The notes under the pieces were generated by a model, which saw only the letters and a program-made list of their open reading frames with translations, was not told where the DNA came from and searched no databases. From Vulcanimicrobiota bacterium (GTDB lineage Bacteria > Vulcanimicrobiota > Vulcanimicrobiia > Vulcanimicrobiales > Vulcanimicrobiaceae), in the NCBI GenBank assembly GCA_013036105.1, contig JAAXCX010000017.1:1-38327 (forward strand): DNA of 38,327 nucleotides, read 5' to 3'. Of this stretch, positions 1 to 9,238 are shown piece by piece. Position 1 is the first letter of the stretch; each line of letters opens with the position of its first letter. A program made the translations under genes and the position numbers.

Positions 1-1161
1 CATCGGTCGCGGGCGGTTGCGAAAAGACGAAGCGATTGCGAGCGCGATGCCCAAGTCGGCCGCCGGCTCATTCACGCGCAATCCGCCCGCGACCGATGCG
101 TAAACGTCATGCGAGCCGAGCTCCATGCCGACGCGGCGTTCGAGCACCGCTATGATCATCGCGAGCCGTGCTTGATCGACGTTGTTTGCGAGCCGCCGCG
201 GCGTTCCATAGCTCGTTTCACCGACGAGCGCCTGAATCTCGATGAGCACGGGACGGGAACCGACGATCCCCGCGACGACGCATGAACCGCTCGGACGCCC
301 GTGCCGGCCGGAAAGAAAGAGTTCGGACGGATTGCTCACTTCATGAAGGCCGTCGGGCTGCATCGTGAAGACACAGATCTCGTCGATGCTGCCAAAACGG
401 TTTTTGTATGCCCGCAGGATGCGGTGATCGCTGTTGACGTCGCCTTCGAAATAGAGAACGGTGTCGACCAAATGCTCGAGCAATCGCGGCCCGGCAATGG
501 CGCCGTCTTTCGTCACATGCCCCACGACGAACGTAGCGCAATTCGTGCGTTTCGAAAACTCCATAGCGGCTTGAGCGCAGTCCCGGACCTGCGTAACGCT
601 GCCGGCATACGACTCCGCCTCGGTCAGCCACACCGTTTGAATTGAAGCGATGATCAGTGCGCGCGGAGCCAGTTTTTCCATCGCATCGAGTACGACGCGC
701 AAATTGGTTTCGGGATACACCAAGATCTCACGCTCTCCGAGCGCAAGCCGTTCCGCGCGCAGGCGCACTTGCGCGGCCGATTCTTCGCCGCAGACATAGA
801 CGACCGGGCCGCTCTCACCCGCAAGATTGGCCGCGATTTGCAGCAAGAGCGTAGACTTGCCCGCGCCTGGCGGGCCGCCGATCAGCGTGACGCTTCCGGG
901 AACGATGCCGCCGCCGAGCACCGCATCGAATTCGGCTAAGCCGGTAGACGATCGGGTCGTCGCGGAGCGATCGACCTCGCGCAGCGGAATCGGGCCGTTC
1001 GCGGTGGATGCACTCGCGCTTGCGCGCGAGCGGGCCGGGGTGACGCGCATTGGGCGCTCGTCAAAGGAGTTCCACGCTTCGCACTGCGGGCAGCGGCCGA
1101 GCCAGCGCGGCGATTCGAAACCGCACGCCGAGCAGAAGTACACCGATCGCGCCTTTGCCAC
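1..1161 (-). CDS. radA: DNA repair protein RadA (3' end outside window)
   Basis: RadA is a RecA-like ATPase that processes recombination intermediates (branch migration). Read on the minus strand, the frame begins with GTG at 1161 (MAKARSVYFC...). It has the N-terminal zinc finger CSACG...CPQC, a Walker A motif GPPGAGKST, and the RadA KNRFG motif (seen as YKNRFGS) followed by EICVFTM. The Lon-like C-terminal domain then starts (LIEIQALV...GTPRR, NNVDQARLAMIIAVLERR). 387 codons are visible out of about 450, and the C-terminus lies left of position 1. The start was chosen because MAKA just ahead of the zinc finger is the usual family start. No clear Shine-Dalgarno is seen. It is divergent from cmk with 54 bp between them. 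Confidence 0.95.
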   Translation of the reverse strand, partial: MAKARSVYFCSACGFESPRWLGRCPQCEAWNSFDERPMRVTPARSRASASASTANGPIPLREVDRSATTRSSTGLAEFDAVLGGGIVPGSVTLIGGPPGAGKSTLLLQIAANLAGESGPVVYVCGEESAAQVRLRAERLALGEREILVYPETNLRVVLDAMEKLAPRALIIASIQTVWLTEAESYAGSVTQVRDCAQAAMEFSKRTNCATFVVGHVTKDGAIAGPRLLEHLVDTVLYFEGDVNSDHRILRAYKNRFGSIDEICVFTMQPDGLHEVSNPSELFLSGRHGRPSGSCVVAGIVGSRPVLIEIQALVGETSYGTPRRLANNVDQARLAMIIAVLERRVGMELGSHDVYASVAGGLRVNEPAADLGIALAIASSFRNRPRPM

Positions 1162-1215
1162 GTTTGCGCAGTTAGGCGCGAGGCGCGCTCCGGCCTCGCG
1201 CAAAAGAGGGGTGAC

Positions 1216-1887
1216 GTGCCCGCAGATCTGCAGATTGCCATCGACGGTCCCGCCGCGTCGGGAAAGACGACGGTTGCGCGTCTACTCGCGCAGCGTTTGG
1301 GCGTGGTGTATGTGGACACGGGCGCGATGTACCGCGCGCTCGCTCACGCTGCACTGCAAACGCAGACTGACGTGGACAATGAGAACGCGCTCGTGCGCCT
1401 GTTCGATCAGCAGATTCGGGTGAGCCTCGACCGCGAGGCGCAGCTCGGCTTTCGCGTCTTTTGGAAAGAAAAAGAGTTGGGCCAAGACGAATTGGATTCG
1501 CCCGTCGTTACGGCGGTCGTATCAATCGTCGCCGCTCATCCGCTCGTTCGCGAAGCGATGGTGCGCGAACAGCGCCGGATCGCGGCGGAAGGCTCCGTGG
1601 TGATGGCCGGGCGCGATATCGGGACGGTGGTTCTCCCCAAAGCGTCATGCAAGATTTTTCTGACTGCCTCGGTTGCCGCGCGCGTGCAGCGGAGGCGCGT
1701 GCAGTTGGACAACTCGGGCGTTGACGTCAGCGCTCACGAGCTGACGCAAGAAATCGAAGAACGCGACCGGCTAGACGAAACGCGAAAAATCTCGCCGCTG
1801 GCAAAGGCGTCCGACGCCCACGTGATCGATTCAAGTACGCTGACCGCCGATCAAGTGGTGGGCGAGATCTGCGCGCTGCTCGGATGA
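1216..1887 (+). CDS. cmk: Cytidylate kinase
   Basis: Phosphorylates CMP/dCMP with ATP in pyrimidine nucleotide salvage. The 223-residue length is normal. The P-loop GPAASGKTT lies at residues 11-19, followed by YVDTGAMYRAL, and the CMP-binding segment AGRDIGTVV is present. The C-terminal lid is rich in arginines (ARVQRRRVQ and EERDRLDETR). The GTG start at 1216 is preceded by AGAGGGG at about 5 bp spacing. It heads a run of overlapping genes and its stop overlaps plsC (ATGA). Confidence 0.96.
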   Translation: MPADLQIAIDGPAASGKTTVARLLAQRLGVVYVDTGAMYRALAHAALQTQTDVDNENALVRLFDQQIRVSLDREAQLGFRVFWKEKELGQDELDSPVVTAVVSIVAAHPLVREAMVREQRRIAAEGSVVMAGRDIGTVVLPKASCKIFLTASVAARVQRRRVQLDNSGVDVSAHELTQEIEERDRLDETRKISPLAKASDAHVIDSSTLTADQVVGEICALLG

Positions 1888-2480
1888 TCGATTGGACCTA
1901 CGACGCCGCCAAACTCTCGCTGAACCTCCTCTTCAAATTATGGCGCATGCGCGTTTTCGGCGCGCACAACGTGCCCGCCACGGGTCCGGTGATCGTCGCG
2001 TGCAATCATATCTCGTATTTCGATCCGCCGCTGCTGGGAACGGCCTGTCCGCGGCGCATCCGGTATATGGCTAAGGCCAGCCTTTTCAGCATCCCGGTGC
2101 TCGGGCCGCTCATTACGGGCTTCGGCGCCTATCCGGTCGATCGGACCGGTCCTCCCATGGCGGCCGTCCGCCGTTCGGTCGAGGTGCTGCGCCGCGGCGA
2201 GGTCATCGGCATTTTCCCCGAGGGCACGCGAAATCTGGACGGAACCGTGCAGGCGCGTGAAGGGGTTGCACTGCTGGCTTCCTTAGGAAGGGCGCCCGTC
2301 GTGCCGGCCGCGGTCGTGGGCACACGCGATCCGGCCCGCTTCGGGCGCTTTTCGGTCATTTTCGGCGCGCCTCTGAGGCTGCCCGAGGGCCGGAAAGCGA
2401 CTCGCGAAGAGTTGGCGAACTTTACCGAACAGGTGATGCAAGCGATCCGAAAGCTCCCGGAGACCGCCGGTGGAGATTAA
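1884..2480 (+). CDS. plsC: 1-acyl-sn-glycerol-3-phosphate acyltransferase
   Basis: Transfers the second acyl chain in phosphatidic acid synthesis at the inner membrane face. The protein is 198 aa. The acyltransferase HX4D motif is NHISYFD (H42, D47). The glycerol-phosphate binding motif FPEGTRN lies around residue 111, and VVPAAVVGT follows. There is a hydrophobic stretch near the N-terminus. The ATG overlaps the cmk stop by 4 bp and the 3' end overlaps ispH by 11 bp, indicating translational coupling. Confidence 0.93.
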   Translation: MIDWTYDAAKLSLNLLFKLWRMRVFGAHNVPATGPVIVACNHISYFDPPLLGTACPRRIRYMAKASLFSIPVLGPLITGFGAYPVDRTGPPMAAVRRSVEVLRRGEVIGIFPEGTRNLDGTVQAREGVALLASLGRAPVVPAAVVGTRDPARFGRFSVIFGAPLRLPEGRKATREELANFTEQVMQAIRKLPETAGGD

Positions 2481-3312
2481 GAAGGCGAAGGTCCAAGGCT
2501 TTTGCTTCGGCGTTGCCATCACGCTGAAGAAGGCCGAAGAGGCGATCGACGCACGCGAAACCGTGACGACGCTCGGACACGTGGTCCACAATCCGCAGAT
2601 GGTCGAATCCCTCGAGCAGCGCGGATTGAAAAATGCGACGTCGGTCGACGAGGTCGATACGGGCGCGCTCTTCGTTCGCGCGCACGGCCTGCCGGTTGAC
2701 GTTTACGAAAAAGCCAAAGAAAAAGGCTTGGAGATCATCGACGCGACGTGCCCGATGGTCACGAAAATCCACGTGCAAGCCGAGAAATTGAAAGCTGACG
2801 GTTACAAGATCATCGTCGTCGGCGATCCCAATCATCCCGAGGTCAAGGGCACGCTCAGCCACGTGCCGGGCGCCTGGTGCATCGAAACGATCGAGGACGT
2901 CGAGAAACTCCCGCGCGGATCGCGCGTCGGCGTTGTCGTGCAGTCGACCTATTCGCGCGAGCGCTTTACCGACATCGTGCGCGCGCTGATCGCCAAATAT
3001 TACGAAGTTCGCGCGGTCAACACGATCTGCACCGATACGAACAACCGCCAAACCGAAGCACTCGAGCTTTCCAAGGAAGTCGAAGTCATGGTGGTCGTCG
3101 GCGGCAAGACTTCGGCCAACACGAAACATCTCGCCGAGCTCTCCGAGCTCCACGGCGCCAAAGCCTATCACATCGAAGGTCCCGACGAGCTGGAAGCGCG
3201 GTGGTTTAGCGGCGTTCGCACCGCGGGACTGATGTCGGGCGCGTCGACTCCCGGCTGGCTCGTCGATAACGTGGCCCAGCGCATGGAGGAGCTCGCCCGT
3301 CAGCCCGCCTGA
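2470..3312 (+). CDS. ispH: 4-hydroxy-3-methylbut-2-enyl diphosphate reductase
   Basis: Last step of the MEP isoprenoid pathway: reduces HMBPP to IPP and DMAPP using a [4Fe-4S] cluster. All three cluster cysteines are visible: C12 (GFCFGV), C94 (DATCPMV) and C187 (NTICTDTNNRQ). Substrate-site motifs LGHVVHNPQ, RAHG, HPEVKG and VVVGGKTSANT are present. The protein is 280 aa. The GTG start at 2470 lies inside the plsC 3' end and puts VQGFCFGV at the usual place. The downstream prenyl synthase consumes its products. Confidence 0.97.
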   Translation: MEIKKAKVQGFCFGVAITLKKAEEAIDARETVTTLGHVVHNPQMVESLEQRGLKNATSVDEVDTGALFVRAHGLPVDVYEKAKEKGLEIIDATCPMVTKIHVQAEKLKADGYKIIVVGDPNHPEVKGTLSHVPGAWCIETIEDVEKLPRGSRVGVVVQSTYSRERFTDIVRALIAKYYEVRAVNTICTDTNNRQTEALELSKEVEVMVVVGGKTSANTKHLAELSELHGAKAYHIEGPDELEARWFSGVRTAGLMSGASTPGWLVDNVAQRMEELARQPA

Positions 3313-3376
3313 TCTTTTTGAAACCCACCTCGAGAATACCATCAGGAACTACCGGGGATCGCCGCAGATTTCCGAT

Positions 3377-4273
3377 ATGCTGCTCTACCATTTCGGTTTC
3401 GGGGAGTACGGCCCGGCCAAACGCGGTAAGCGGCTGCGTCCGCGTCTGCTGCTCTGCGTAGCCGATGCCGAAGGCGGAGAGGCTGAAGACGCGCTCGATG
3501 CAGCCGCCGCCATTGAAATACTTCACAACTACTCGCTGGTGCACGACGATATCGAGGACAACGACGAGCTGCGCCGCGGCCGCCGGACGGTTTGGGCGGT
3601 CTACGGCATACCGCAAGCGCTCAATGCGGGCGACGCGCTGTGCGCGATTAGTTTTCTCGTCTTGACCAACAGCGTTTCGCATCATAACGGCGAGCGCGTG
3701 CTGCGCATGGTTCGCGCGCTGCACGAAGCGCACGCCACGATGTGCGACGGACAGTCGATGGATCTCGCCTACGAACGCGCCGGGCAAGTGGACTTAGACG
3801 CATACAGCCGCATGATCGAAGCGAAAACCGCCGCGCTCTTCGGCGCGTCCTCGCAGCTGGGCGCGCTATGCGCGCCGTGCGACGGCGACGCGGTTTTGCA
3901 TTACCGCGAGTTGGGCCGCGCGTTCGGAATGGCATTCCAAATTCGCGACGACGTGCTGGGAATTTGGGGAACGCTCGATGCGACCGGAAAAATCTCCGGC
4001 AATGACATCGCGCGCCGCAAGTGGACCTTCCCGGTCGTGTGGGCGCTGGCTCAGCCGCCTTCGGCGGCACGCGACCGCATCGCGGAGGCTTACGCTCGCG
4101 GGGAGACGCTCGACAACGCTGCCGTCGGGGCCGTCGTGGACGCGCTCGATGAACTCGGAGCGCGCGAAGCCGCCAATCAAGCCGCCGCCGGACATTTGGC
4201 CGTCGTGGAACGGCACCCGGTCAAGCAAGTGCGGGAGTTTCTCTTGAGTTCGCTCGAACTGGCGTCAACGTGA
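3377..4273 (+). CDS. Polyprenyl synthetase family protein
   Basis: Trans-isoprenyl diphosphate synthase that elongates allylic diphosphates with IPP. Visible motifs are GKRLRPRLLL, the first Asp-rich motif HDDIEDNDELRRGRRTVW, and a second Asp motif IRDDVLGIWGT. The DDVLG form (not DDxxD) is seen in geranylgeranyl-type synthases. Product length cannot be read from sequence. ATG 3377 is the first canonical start and gives 298 aa, with a short N-terminus. The same frame stays open upstream to about 3299 and reads plausibly (DLFETHLENTIRNY). It contains no ATG/GTG/TTG, although a strong GGAGGAG lies at 3285-3291. The real start may be non-canonical. Confidence 0.9.
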   Translation: MLLYHFGFGEYGPAKRGKRLRPRLLLCVADAEGGEAEDALDAAAAIEILHNYSLVHDDIEDNDELRRGRRTVWAVYGIPQALNAGDALCAISFLVLTNSVSHHNGERVLRMVRALHEAHATMCDGQSMDLAYERAGQVDLDAYSRMIEAKTAALFGASSQLGALCAPCDGDAVLHYRELGRAFGMAFQIRDDVLGIWGTLDATGKISGNDIARRKWTFPVVWALAQPPSAARDRIAEAYARGETLDNAAVGAVVDALDELGAREAANQAAAGHLAVVERHPVKQVREFLLSSLELAST

Positions 4274-7200
4274 CCGCCGTACGTCCTCGGCTTTTGCTTC
4301 TACTGCTGGCGGCGTTCGTCGTCCGGCTGTTTTTCATCGGCGATCAGGGCTTTAAGAACGATATCGAGTCGTTCGAGGCATGGGCTCTGACGCTGACCAC
4401 GCATCCGATGTCGCAGTTCTACGCGTCAACGAAATTCGTAGACTATCCGACCGGGTACTTTTACATTCTGTGGATCGTCGGCCACGTCTACTCGGTGATT
4501 TCGCCGCACGGGAATTTCGACGTGCTTCGCGTGCTGGTGAAGATGCCCGCGATCCTGATGGATCTCGTGGACGCCGCGCTGTTGTATATGCTCGTGCGGC
4601 GGTACGCTTCGGAACGCTGGGCTCTGGGAGCCGCTGCATTTTTCGCTCTGAATCCGGCCGTGATTTTCATTTCGGCTTCGTGGGGACAGGTTGATTCGGT
4701 CGCCGCCGGATTAGCGCTGGGCGCGGCGTATTTGGTCTTGCGCTCGAGTGATTTTCTCGATGGTTTTGCATGGCGGATCCCCGCAGCGTGGCTGTTGTTG
4801 GCCTATTCGCTGTTGATAAAACCGCAAGCCGCGGCGCTTATACCGCTGTTTATCGTATTCGCTTTTGCGTCGCCGGAGCTGAGAGCGCGCCGTCTGGCGG
4901 CGACCGGCGTTGGCATCGTCGCCGCGCTCGCCCTCGCGTTTGTCTTAACAGTACCGTTCCATCCCACTGCCAACCCCGTGGCAGCGCTGTCGTGGCTGTA
5001 TCAGCGTTACGAAGTCGGCAAAGACGTGTATGCCGTCAACTCCGTCAACGCGTTCAATCTGTGGTCGATCGTCCATCCGTTTTGGCAGCCCGACTCGCAG
5101 CTGATCGCCGTTTGGCCGCAATACCTGTGGGGCGTCGTCCTTGGCGGCATCGCACTGGTGCTGATTTTGGTGCGGTATGCCCAGGCGCGCACGCAGGAGG
5201 CGTTCGTCGAGGCCGCCGTGCTCTCGACGCTGGCGTTTTTTATGCTCTCGACGCGCATGCACGAGCGATATCTCTTCGACGGACTGCTCTTTACCATTGC
5301 GGCCGCGCCCATTGCAAGGCGTTACGCTTGGGCCGCAGCGATCTTTTCCGTTACGCTGCTGGTGAATCTGTTGTATTCACTCACGTACCTCACGGTCGTC
5401 GTGCAAAGTACCCCCGGAGTGAATCCGCGCGACATGTGGCCGCTGTTGACGCATCCGCTCTCAGCCCTCAACGTGCTTGCGTTTTTCTACTTAGGCTACA
5501 TCTATTTAGGGCAAAGCGCTCAGGACATACCGGCCGCAAAAGCTGTGGGCAGCGAACCTTCGCTCTCGGAGGCATTTCTGGAACCGTGGCGCGGCCTCAA
5601 AGGTCGGGCGTGGTTCGATCCGCGTGAAGGTTTAGCGCGGATGGTGTGGCCCATGGACTACGGTTTAGCGGCGTTGTTCGGCGTTATTTCATTCATCTTG
5701 TCGTTTGTAAACTACTGGGTTCCCAAAGAGAAGATCTTCGACGAGATCTACTTCGCGCGCGCGGCCGAAGAGTATCTCTCACATAAGTACATTTACGAGA
5801 ACACGCACCCTCCGCTGACGAAGCTCATCATCACGCTTTCCACGATGCTTTTCGGCGGCGACAACGCGCACGGCTGGCGCTTTCTGGACGTCGTCTTCGG
5901 CGCGTTGGCGATTGTACTCATCTACATCTTTGCCAAGCGCTTGACGCGCTCGTCGCTGTTCGCATCTTTTGCGGCGATCATCTTCACCGCCGACGGCATG
6001 CATTTCGTTCAGTCCCGTATCGCGACGCCGGAAGGCATCGTCGTCGTCTTCGCTCTGGGTACGCTCTACGCGTTCTACCGGTTTTGGATCGCTTCGCAGT
6101 CGACGTTGCGCGCCTACGAGCCGCAGACGCTCTCCCGTGTGGGGGTCGCGGCGATTGCGGCGTTGGCCGGCGGATTTGTCCTCAGCGCGTTGGTGACAAT
6201 GCCGTTTCATCAATCGCGCGCGGCATTCGTCGTGACCGGATGTTATCTGGCATTCGGGCTCTATCTGCTGTTGCGTTTAGCCATCGTACCTCGTGTTTTT
6301 GGCCGAATGGGCGAGTTCGGGTCGTACGCCGAGGGCTCGCGGCTGCTGCGCCGGAGCGCAGCCGCAACCTTGGAAACTCCCGACGGCCGCGCGGTTGTTG
6401 GGAAAACGCTGCAGATTGCTCAGGATGGTTTGAAGGCGGAGTACGACCGCGAGGGTTCGGTGCGTTATCAAACTCCCGACGGATCGGCGACATATTCGCC
6501 CGGATTGGTGACGACGAGCGAACTCGAAACGCAGGAAGGCCGCCATGCCGGCGCATGGCTGATCGTTTTCACCATTCTCTTGGGCGCGCTGGTCGCGAGC
6601 AAGTGGTACGGGGTGATGGCGTACGGCGTCTCGTTCGTCATCATCGCATTCGTTTGGGCGCAGCGGTATTGGAATGTGGGCAAACCGAAGACGTGGGGCA
6701 ATCCATACGGATTTCGCTTGGACGTTGCGATTGTTGCGACGATCTTTCTGAGCATGACCGTCTACGCTCTGGTTTGGGTGCCGGATTTCATCCGTCAAAT
6801 TGAAATAAGAAATCTCACCGATCTCGTCTACCGGCAGTACACGATGTTCATGTATCACGACACCCTCAAGGCGACCCATCCATATGCATCGGCGTTTTGG
6901 ACGTGGCCGATCGATCTGCGCCCGATCGCTTACTACTGGAACGATTCGCGTACCGGCATCGCGGCCGCACAGTCAACGGCCTGTTGTGTGGCGGAGATTA
7001 TGTCGCTGCCCAACCCCTTTATCTTGTGGCCCGGATTGGCGTGCGTGCCAATCGTCGGATTCCTCGCCTGGCGCGAACGCAATAAAGGTTATGCGCTCCT
7101 CGTCATTGCGTACTTGCTGCAGTGGCTGCCCTGGGCGCGCTCGCCGCGGATCACCTTCATCTATCATTTTTATGTCGACATTCCAATCATCGTATTGTGC

Positions 7201-7398
7201 AACGTCATCATCTTGCAGCGCATTTGGCAGCTCGGCGAAGCGAGCACCGACGGCAAATGGCTGAGCCGCGCCGTCGTCTGCGGCTACGTCGCGGCTGTGG
7301 TCGGCGCGTTCATTTGGTTCTATCCGGTTCTGGCTGCCGTACCTATTCCGTGGGACCACTGGAGCCACCGGATGTGGCTCACCCGCTGGATCATTTAG
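4270..7398 (+). CDS. Two-module GT-C membrane glycosyltransferase (PMT-type C-terminal half)
   Basis: Polytopic protein of 1042 aa that looks like two GT-C transferases in one chain. Residues 1-430 have repeated membrane helices, an acidic first loop (D31, E33) and the TRMHERYLFD motif near 330, as in bacterial/archaeal GT-C mannosyltransferases. Residues 460-1042 resemble protein O-mannosyltransferases (GT39/PMT): a DE pair at D491-E492 (FDEIYFARAAEEY), THPPLTK at 512-518, and FTADGMHFVQSRIATPE. A soluble insert lies at about 690-760 (TLETPDGRAVVGK, YQTPDGSATYSPG). A polyprenyl-phosphate sugar donor is inferred from family knowledge and from the adjacent prenyl synthase. GTG 4270 overlaps the upstream stop. 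Confidence 0.85.
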   Translation: MTAVRPRLLLLLLAAFVVRLFFIGDQGFKNDIESFEAWALTLTTHPMSQFYASTKFVDYPTGYFYILWIVGHVYSVISPHGNFDVLRVLVKMPAILMDLVDAALLYMLVRRYASERWALGAAAFFALNPAVIFISASWGQVDSVAAGLALGAAYLVLRSSDFLDGFAWRIPAAWLLLAYSLLIKPQAAALIPLFIVFAFASPELRARRLAATGVGIVAALALAFVLTVPFHPTANPVAALSWLYQRYEVGKDVYAVNSVNAFNLWSIVHPFWQPDSQLIAVWPQYLWGVVLGGIALVLILVRYAQARTQEAFVEAAVLSTLAFFMLSTRMHERYLFDGLLFTIAAAPIARRYAWAAAIFSVTLLVNLLYSLTYLTVVVQSTPGVNPRDMWPLLTHPLSALNVLAFFYLGYIYLGQSAQDIPAAKAVGSEPSLSEAFLEPWRGLKGRAWFDPREGLARMVWPMDYGLAALFGVISFILSFVNYWVPKEKIFDEIYFARAAEEYLSHKYIYENTHPPLTKLIITLSTMLFGGDNAHGWRFLDVVFGALAIVLIYIFAKRLTRSSLFASFAAIIFTADGMHFVQSRIATPEGIVVVFALGTLYAFYRFWIASQSTLRAYEPQTLSRVGVAAIAALAGGFVLSALVTMPFHQSRAAFVVTGCYLAFGLYLLLRLAIVPRVFGRMGEFGSYAEGSRLLRRSAAATLETPDGRAVVGKTLQIAQDGLKAEYDREGSVRYQTPDGSATYSPGLVTTSELETQEGRHAGAWLIVFTILLGALVASKWYGVMAYGVSFVIIAFVWAQRYWNVGKPKTWGNPYGFRLDVAIVATIFLSMTVYALVWVPDFIRQIEIRNLTDLVYRQYTMFMYHDTLKATHPYASAFWTWPIDLRPIAYYWNDSRTGIAAAQSTACCVAEIMSLPNPFILWPGLACVPIVGFLAWRERNKGYALLVIAYLLQWLPWARSPRITFIYHFYVDIPIIVLCNVIILQRIWQLGEASTDGKWLSRAVVCGYVAAVVGAFIWFYPVLAAVPIPWDHWSHRMWLTRWII

Positions 7399-7436
7399 GC
7401 ATGACAGTCCGGGTCCAAAGCCAAAGGTAGGCGCTT

Positions 7437-8183
7437 ATGTCCGGGCACTCCAAATGGCATAACATCAAGCTGCGCAAGGGCAAAGTTGACGCGCAGCGTG
7501 GCGCGCTTTTCACCAAATTGAGCAAAGAACTCATTCTCGCCGCCAAATCGGGCTCGCCCGATCCCGAAGCCAATTACCGGCTGAAAATGGCCGTCGAAAA
7601 AGCGCGCGAGAACAATATGCCGCAGGACAACATCAAACGAGCGATCGCGCGCGCGTCCGGCGCTGCGGGCGAAAAAGAGATTCACGAGATTCGATATGAA
7701 GGATACGGGCCGCACGGACTCGCCGTCGTGATCGATGCGGCGACCGATAACCGCAACCGGACGGCGGGCGAACTGCGGTTTCTGTTCAGCAAAAACGGCG
7801 GGAGCTTGGGAGAGACAGGCAGCGTCGGGTGGATGTTCGACCCGGTCGGCGTGCTGGAGGTCGACCCTCAAGGGCGTTCGGAAGACCAGCTCACCGAAGC
7901 CGCCTTGGTTGATGGCGTCATTGATCTCGACTACGGCCAGCCCGCCGAAGTGTACACCGATCCCGTTCGGTTGGGCGATGCGCGCACGGCGCTGCAGAAA
8001 GCCGGAGTAAAAATTTCCGATGCATTTCTCGGCGTGCGCGCAAAACAGAAAGCTCCGCTGCAAGGCGCAGAGCTCGCCGAGGCGCTAAACTTTTTGGAGG
8101 CGCTCGAGGAACACGAAGACGCGCAACGAGTGTTCTCCAACCTCGATGTCAGCGAGGCTGCGTTGGAGGCTCTCGCGACGTGA
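7437..8183 (+). CDS. yebC: YebC/PmpR family regulatory/translation factor
   Basis: Member of the YebC/TACO1 family, described as DNA-binding regulators and more recently as ribosome-associated factors easing translation of difficult motifs. The 248-aa length is normal. The start MSGHSKWHNIKLRKGKVDAQRG is the family signature. MPQDNIKRAI, YEGYGPHG, NRNRTAGELR and FSKNGGSLGETGSV follow. The ATG has AGGTAGG upstream. The stop overlaps the PASTA gene start (GTGA). Confidence 0.95.
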   Translation: MSGHSKWHNIKLRKGKVDAQRGALFTKLSKELILAAKSGSPDPEANYRLKMAVEKARENNMPQDNIKRAIARASGAAGEKEIHEIRYEGYGPHGLAVVIDAATDNRNRTAGELRFLFSKNGGSLGETGSVGWMFDPVGVLEVDPQGRSEDQLTEAALVDGVIDLDYGQPAEVYTDPVRLGDARTALQKAGVKISDAFLGVRAKQKAPLQGAELAEALNFLEALEEHEDAQRVFSNLDVSEAALEALAT

Positions 8184-9238
8184 GCGCAGACGCTCGTCCG
8201 CTGATCGAGCGCTACGTACCGCGGGATTGGGTTTTTCCATTAGTCTTCGCCGCGTTTGTGGGCGTCCTGGTGTGGTTTGGTCATTCCGTGCAGCAATTTT
8301 TGCTGCCCGGACCCAACACGGTGACCGTGCCGTCGTTCGTTGGCCTTACCGCAAATGATGCGACCAGTGCCATCGCGCGCATCAATCTCAAGGCGACAAT
8401 TGCCGGGCACTCCGTCAGCAATCAATTCCCCAAGGGCGTCGTGATGAGCCAGCAGCCCGAAGCGGGGCTGCACGTCCGCGCCGGGCGGCAGATTTCGCTG
8501 ATTGTGAGCGACGGCGTGAAAACCGAATTCATGCCGGACTTGCGCTATCAATCGTATCGTGACGCGCGGCTCGATCTTTCACAGGCGCACCTCACGCTGA
8601 CCAAGACGACGTACGCGCGCAGCGACGACATCCCGTCCGATCACGTGATCTCGCAAAACCCCGAGCCCTCGATCAGCGTTGCGGAGGGCGCACCCGTCTC
8701 GCTGCTCGTCAGCAAAGGCGGCAATCCCACGGTTCGCGTTCCCGACATGACCGGCATGGACATCGACGAGGCCCGCGGCGCCGCCGCCGCGGCGCACGTG
8801 AAGCTGGGCCAGGTCGTCTGGACACCGCTGGGTCCGGGCGCCCCGGCGCACGGGACGGTCGTCGAGCAGAGACCCGCCCCCGGGTCGTTGATTGGAACCT
8901 ACGATACGGTTTCGCTCGACGTCAGCGCAGGGCCGCACGAATCGGGCTACATCATCCACCAGACGCACATTCTCGCGGCGGTTCCGCCGTCGGAAGCCGA
9001 ACAGAACAAGGCGCTGCGCGTACGGTTTTCGGTGAGCGATGCAACGGGGCAGTACGATCTCTACAACGGCTACGCGACGCCGGGTCAGAAGTTCGATCTG
9101 ACGGTGACGACGGTCGGTACGTCGGCGGTGTACTTTTTTGTCAACGATACGCTGCTGGGAGAAACCAAGGTCGGGCAGGAGCCGCCCAATGCCTACGGAG
9201 CTCCGGCTCCGTCCCCGAAGAATTCGCATGGCCGTTAA
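8180..9238 (+). CDS. Membrane-anchored PASTA-domain protein
   Basis: A 352-aa protein with a short cytoplasmic N-terminus, one membrane helix (about residues 18-36) and an outer region of three PASTA-like repeats: about 48-113 (VTVPSFVGLTANDA...VSDG), 116-180 (MPDLRYQSYRDA...LVSKG) and 185-250 (VRVPDMTGMDIDEA...VSAG). A beta-rich C-terminal domain of about 100 aa ends in a Pro/Ser tail. PASTA repeats bind muropeptides or mediate envelope contacts. No kinase or transpeptidase domain is present, so it may be a sensor or scaffold. GTG 8180 overlaps the yebC stop. Confidence 0.85.
   Translation: MSADARPLIERYVPRDWVFPLVFAAFVGVLVWFGHSVQQFLLPGPNTVTVPSFVGLTANDATSAIARINLKATIAGHSVSNQFPKGVVMSQQPEAGLHVRAGRQISLIVSDGVKTEFMPDLRYQSYRDARLDLSQAHLTLTKTTYARSDDIPSDHVISQNPEPSISVAEGAPVSLLVSKGGNPTVRVPDMTGMDIDEARGAAAAAHVKLGQVVWTPLGPGAPAHGTVVEQRPAPGSLIGTYDTVSLDVSAGPHESGYIIHQTHILAAVPPSEAEQNKALRVRFSVSDATGQYDLYNGYATPGQKFDLTVTTVGTSAVYFFVNDTLLGETKVGQEPPNAYGAPAPSPKNSHGR

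Noticed and set aside
2422-3342. Minus-strand open frame of 306 codons over ispH
   Set aside because: Shadow of ispH; composition follows the sense codons and no domain is recognisable.
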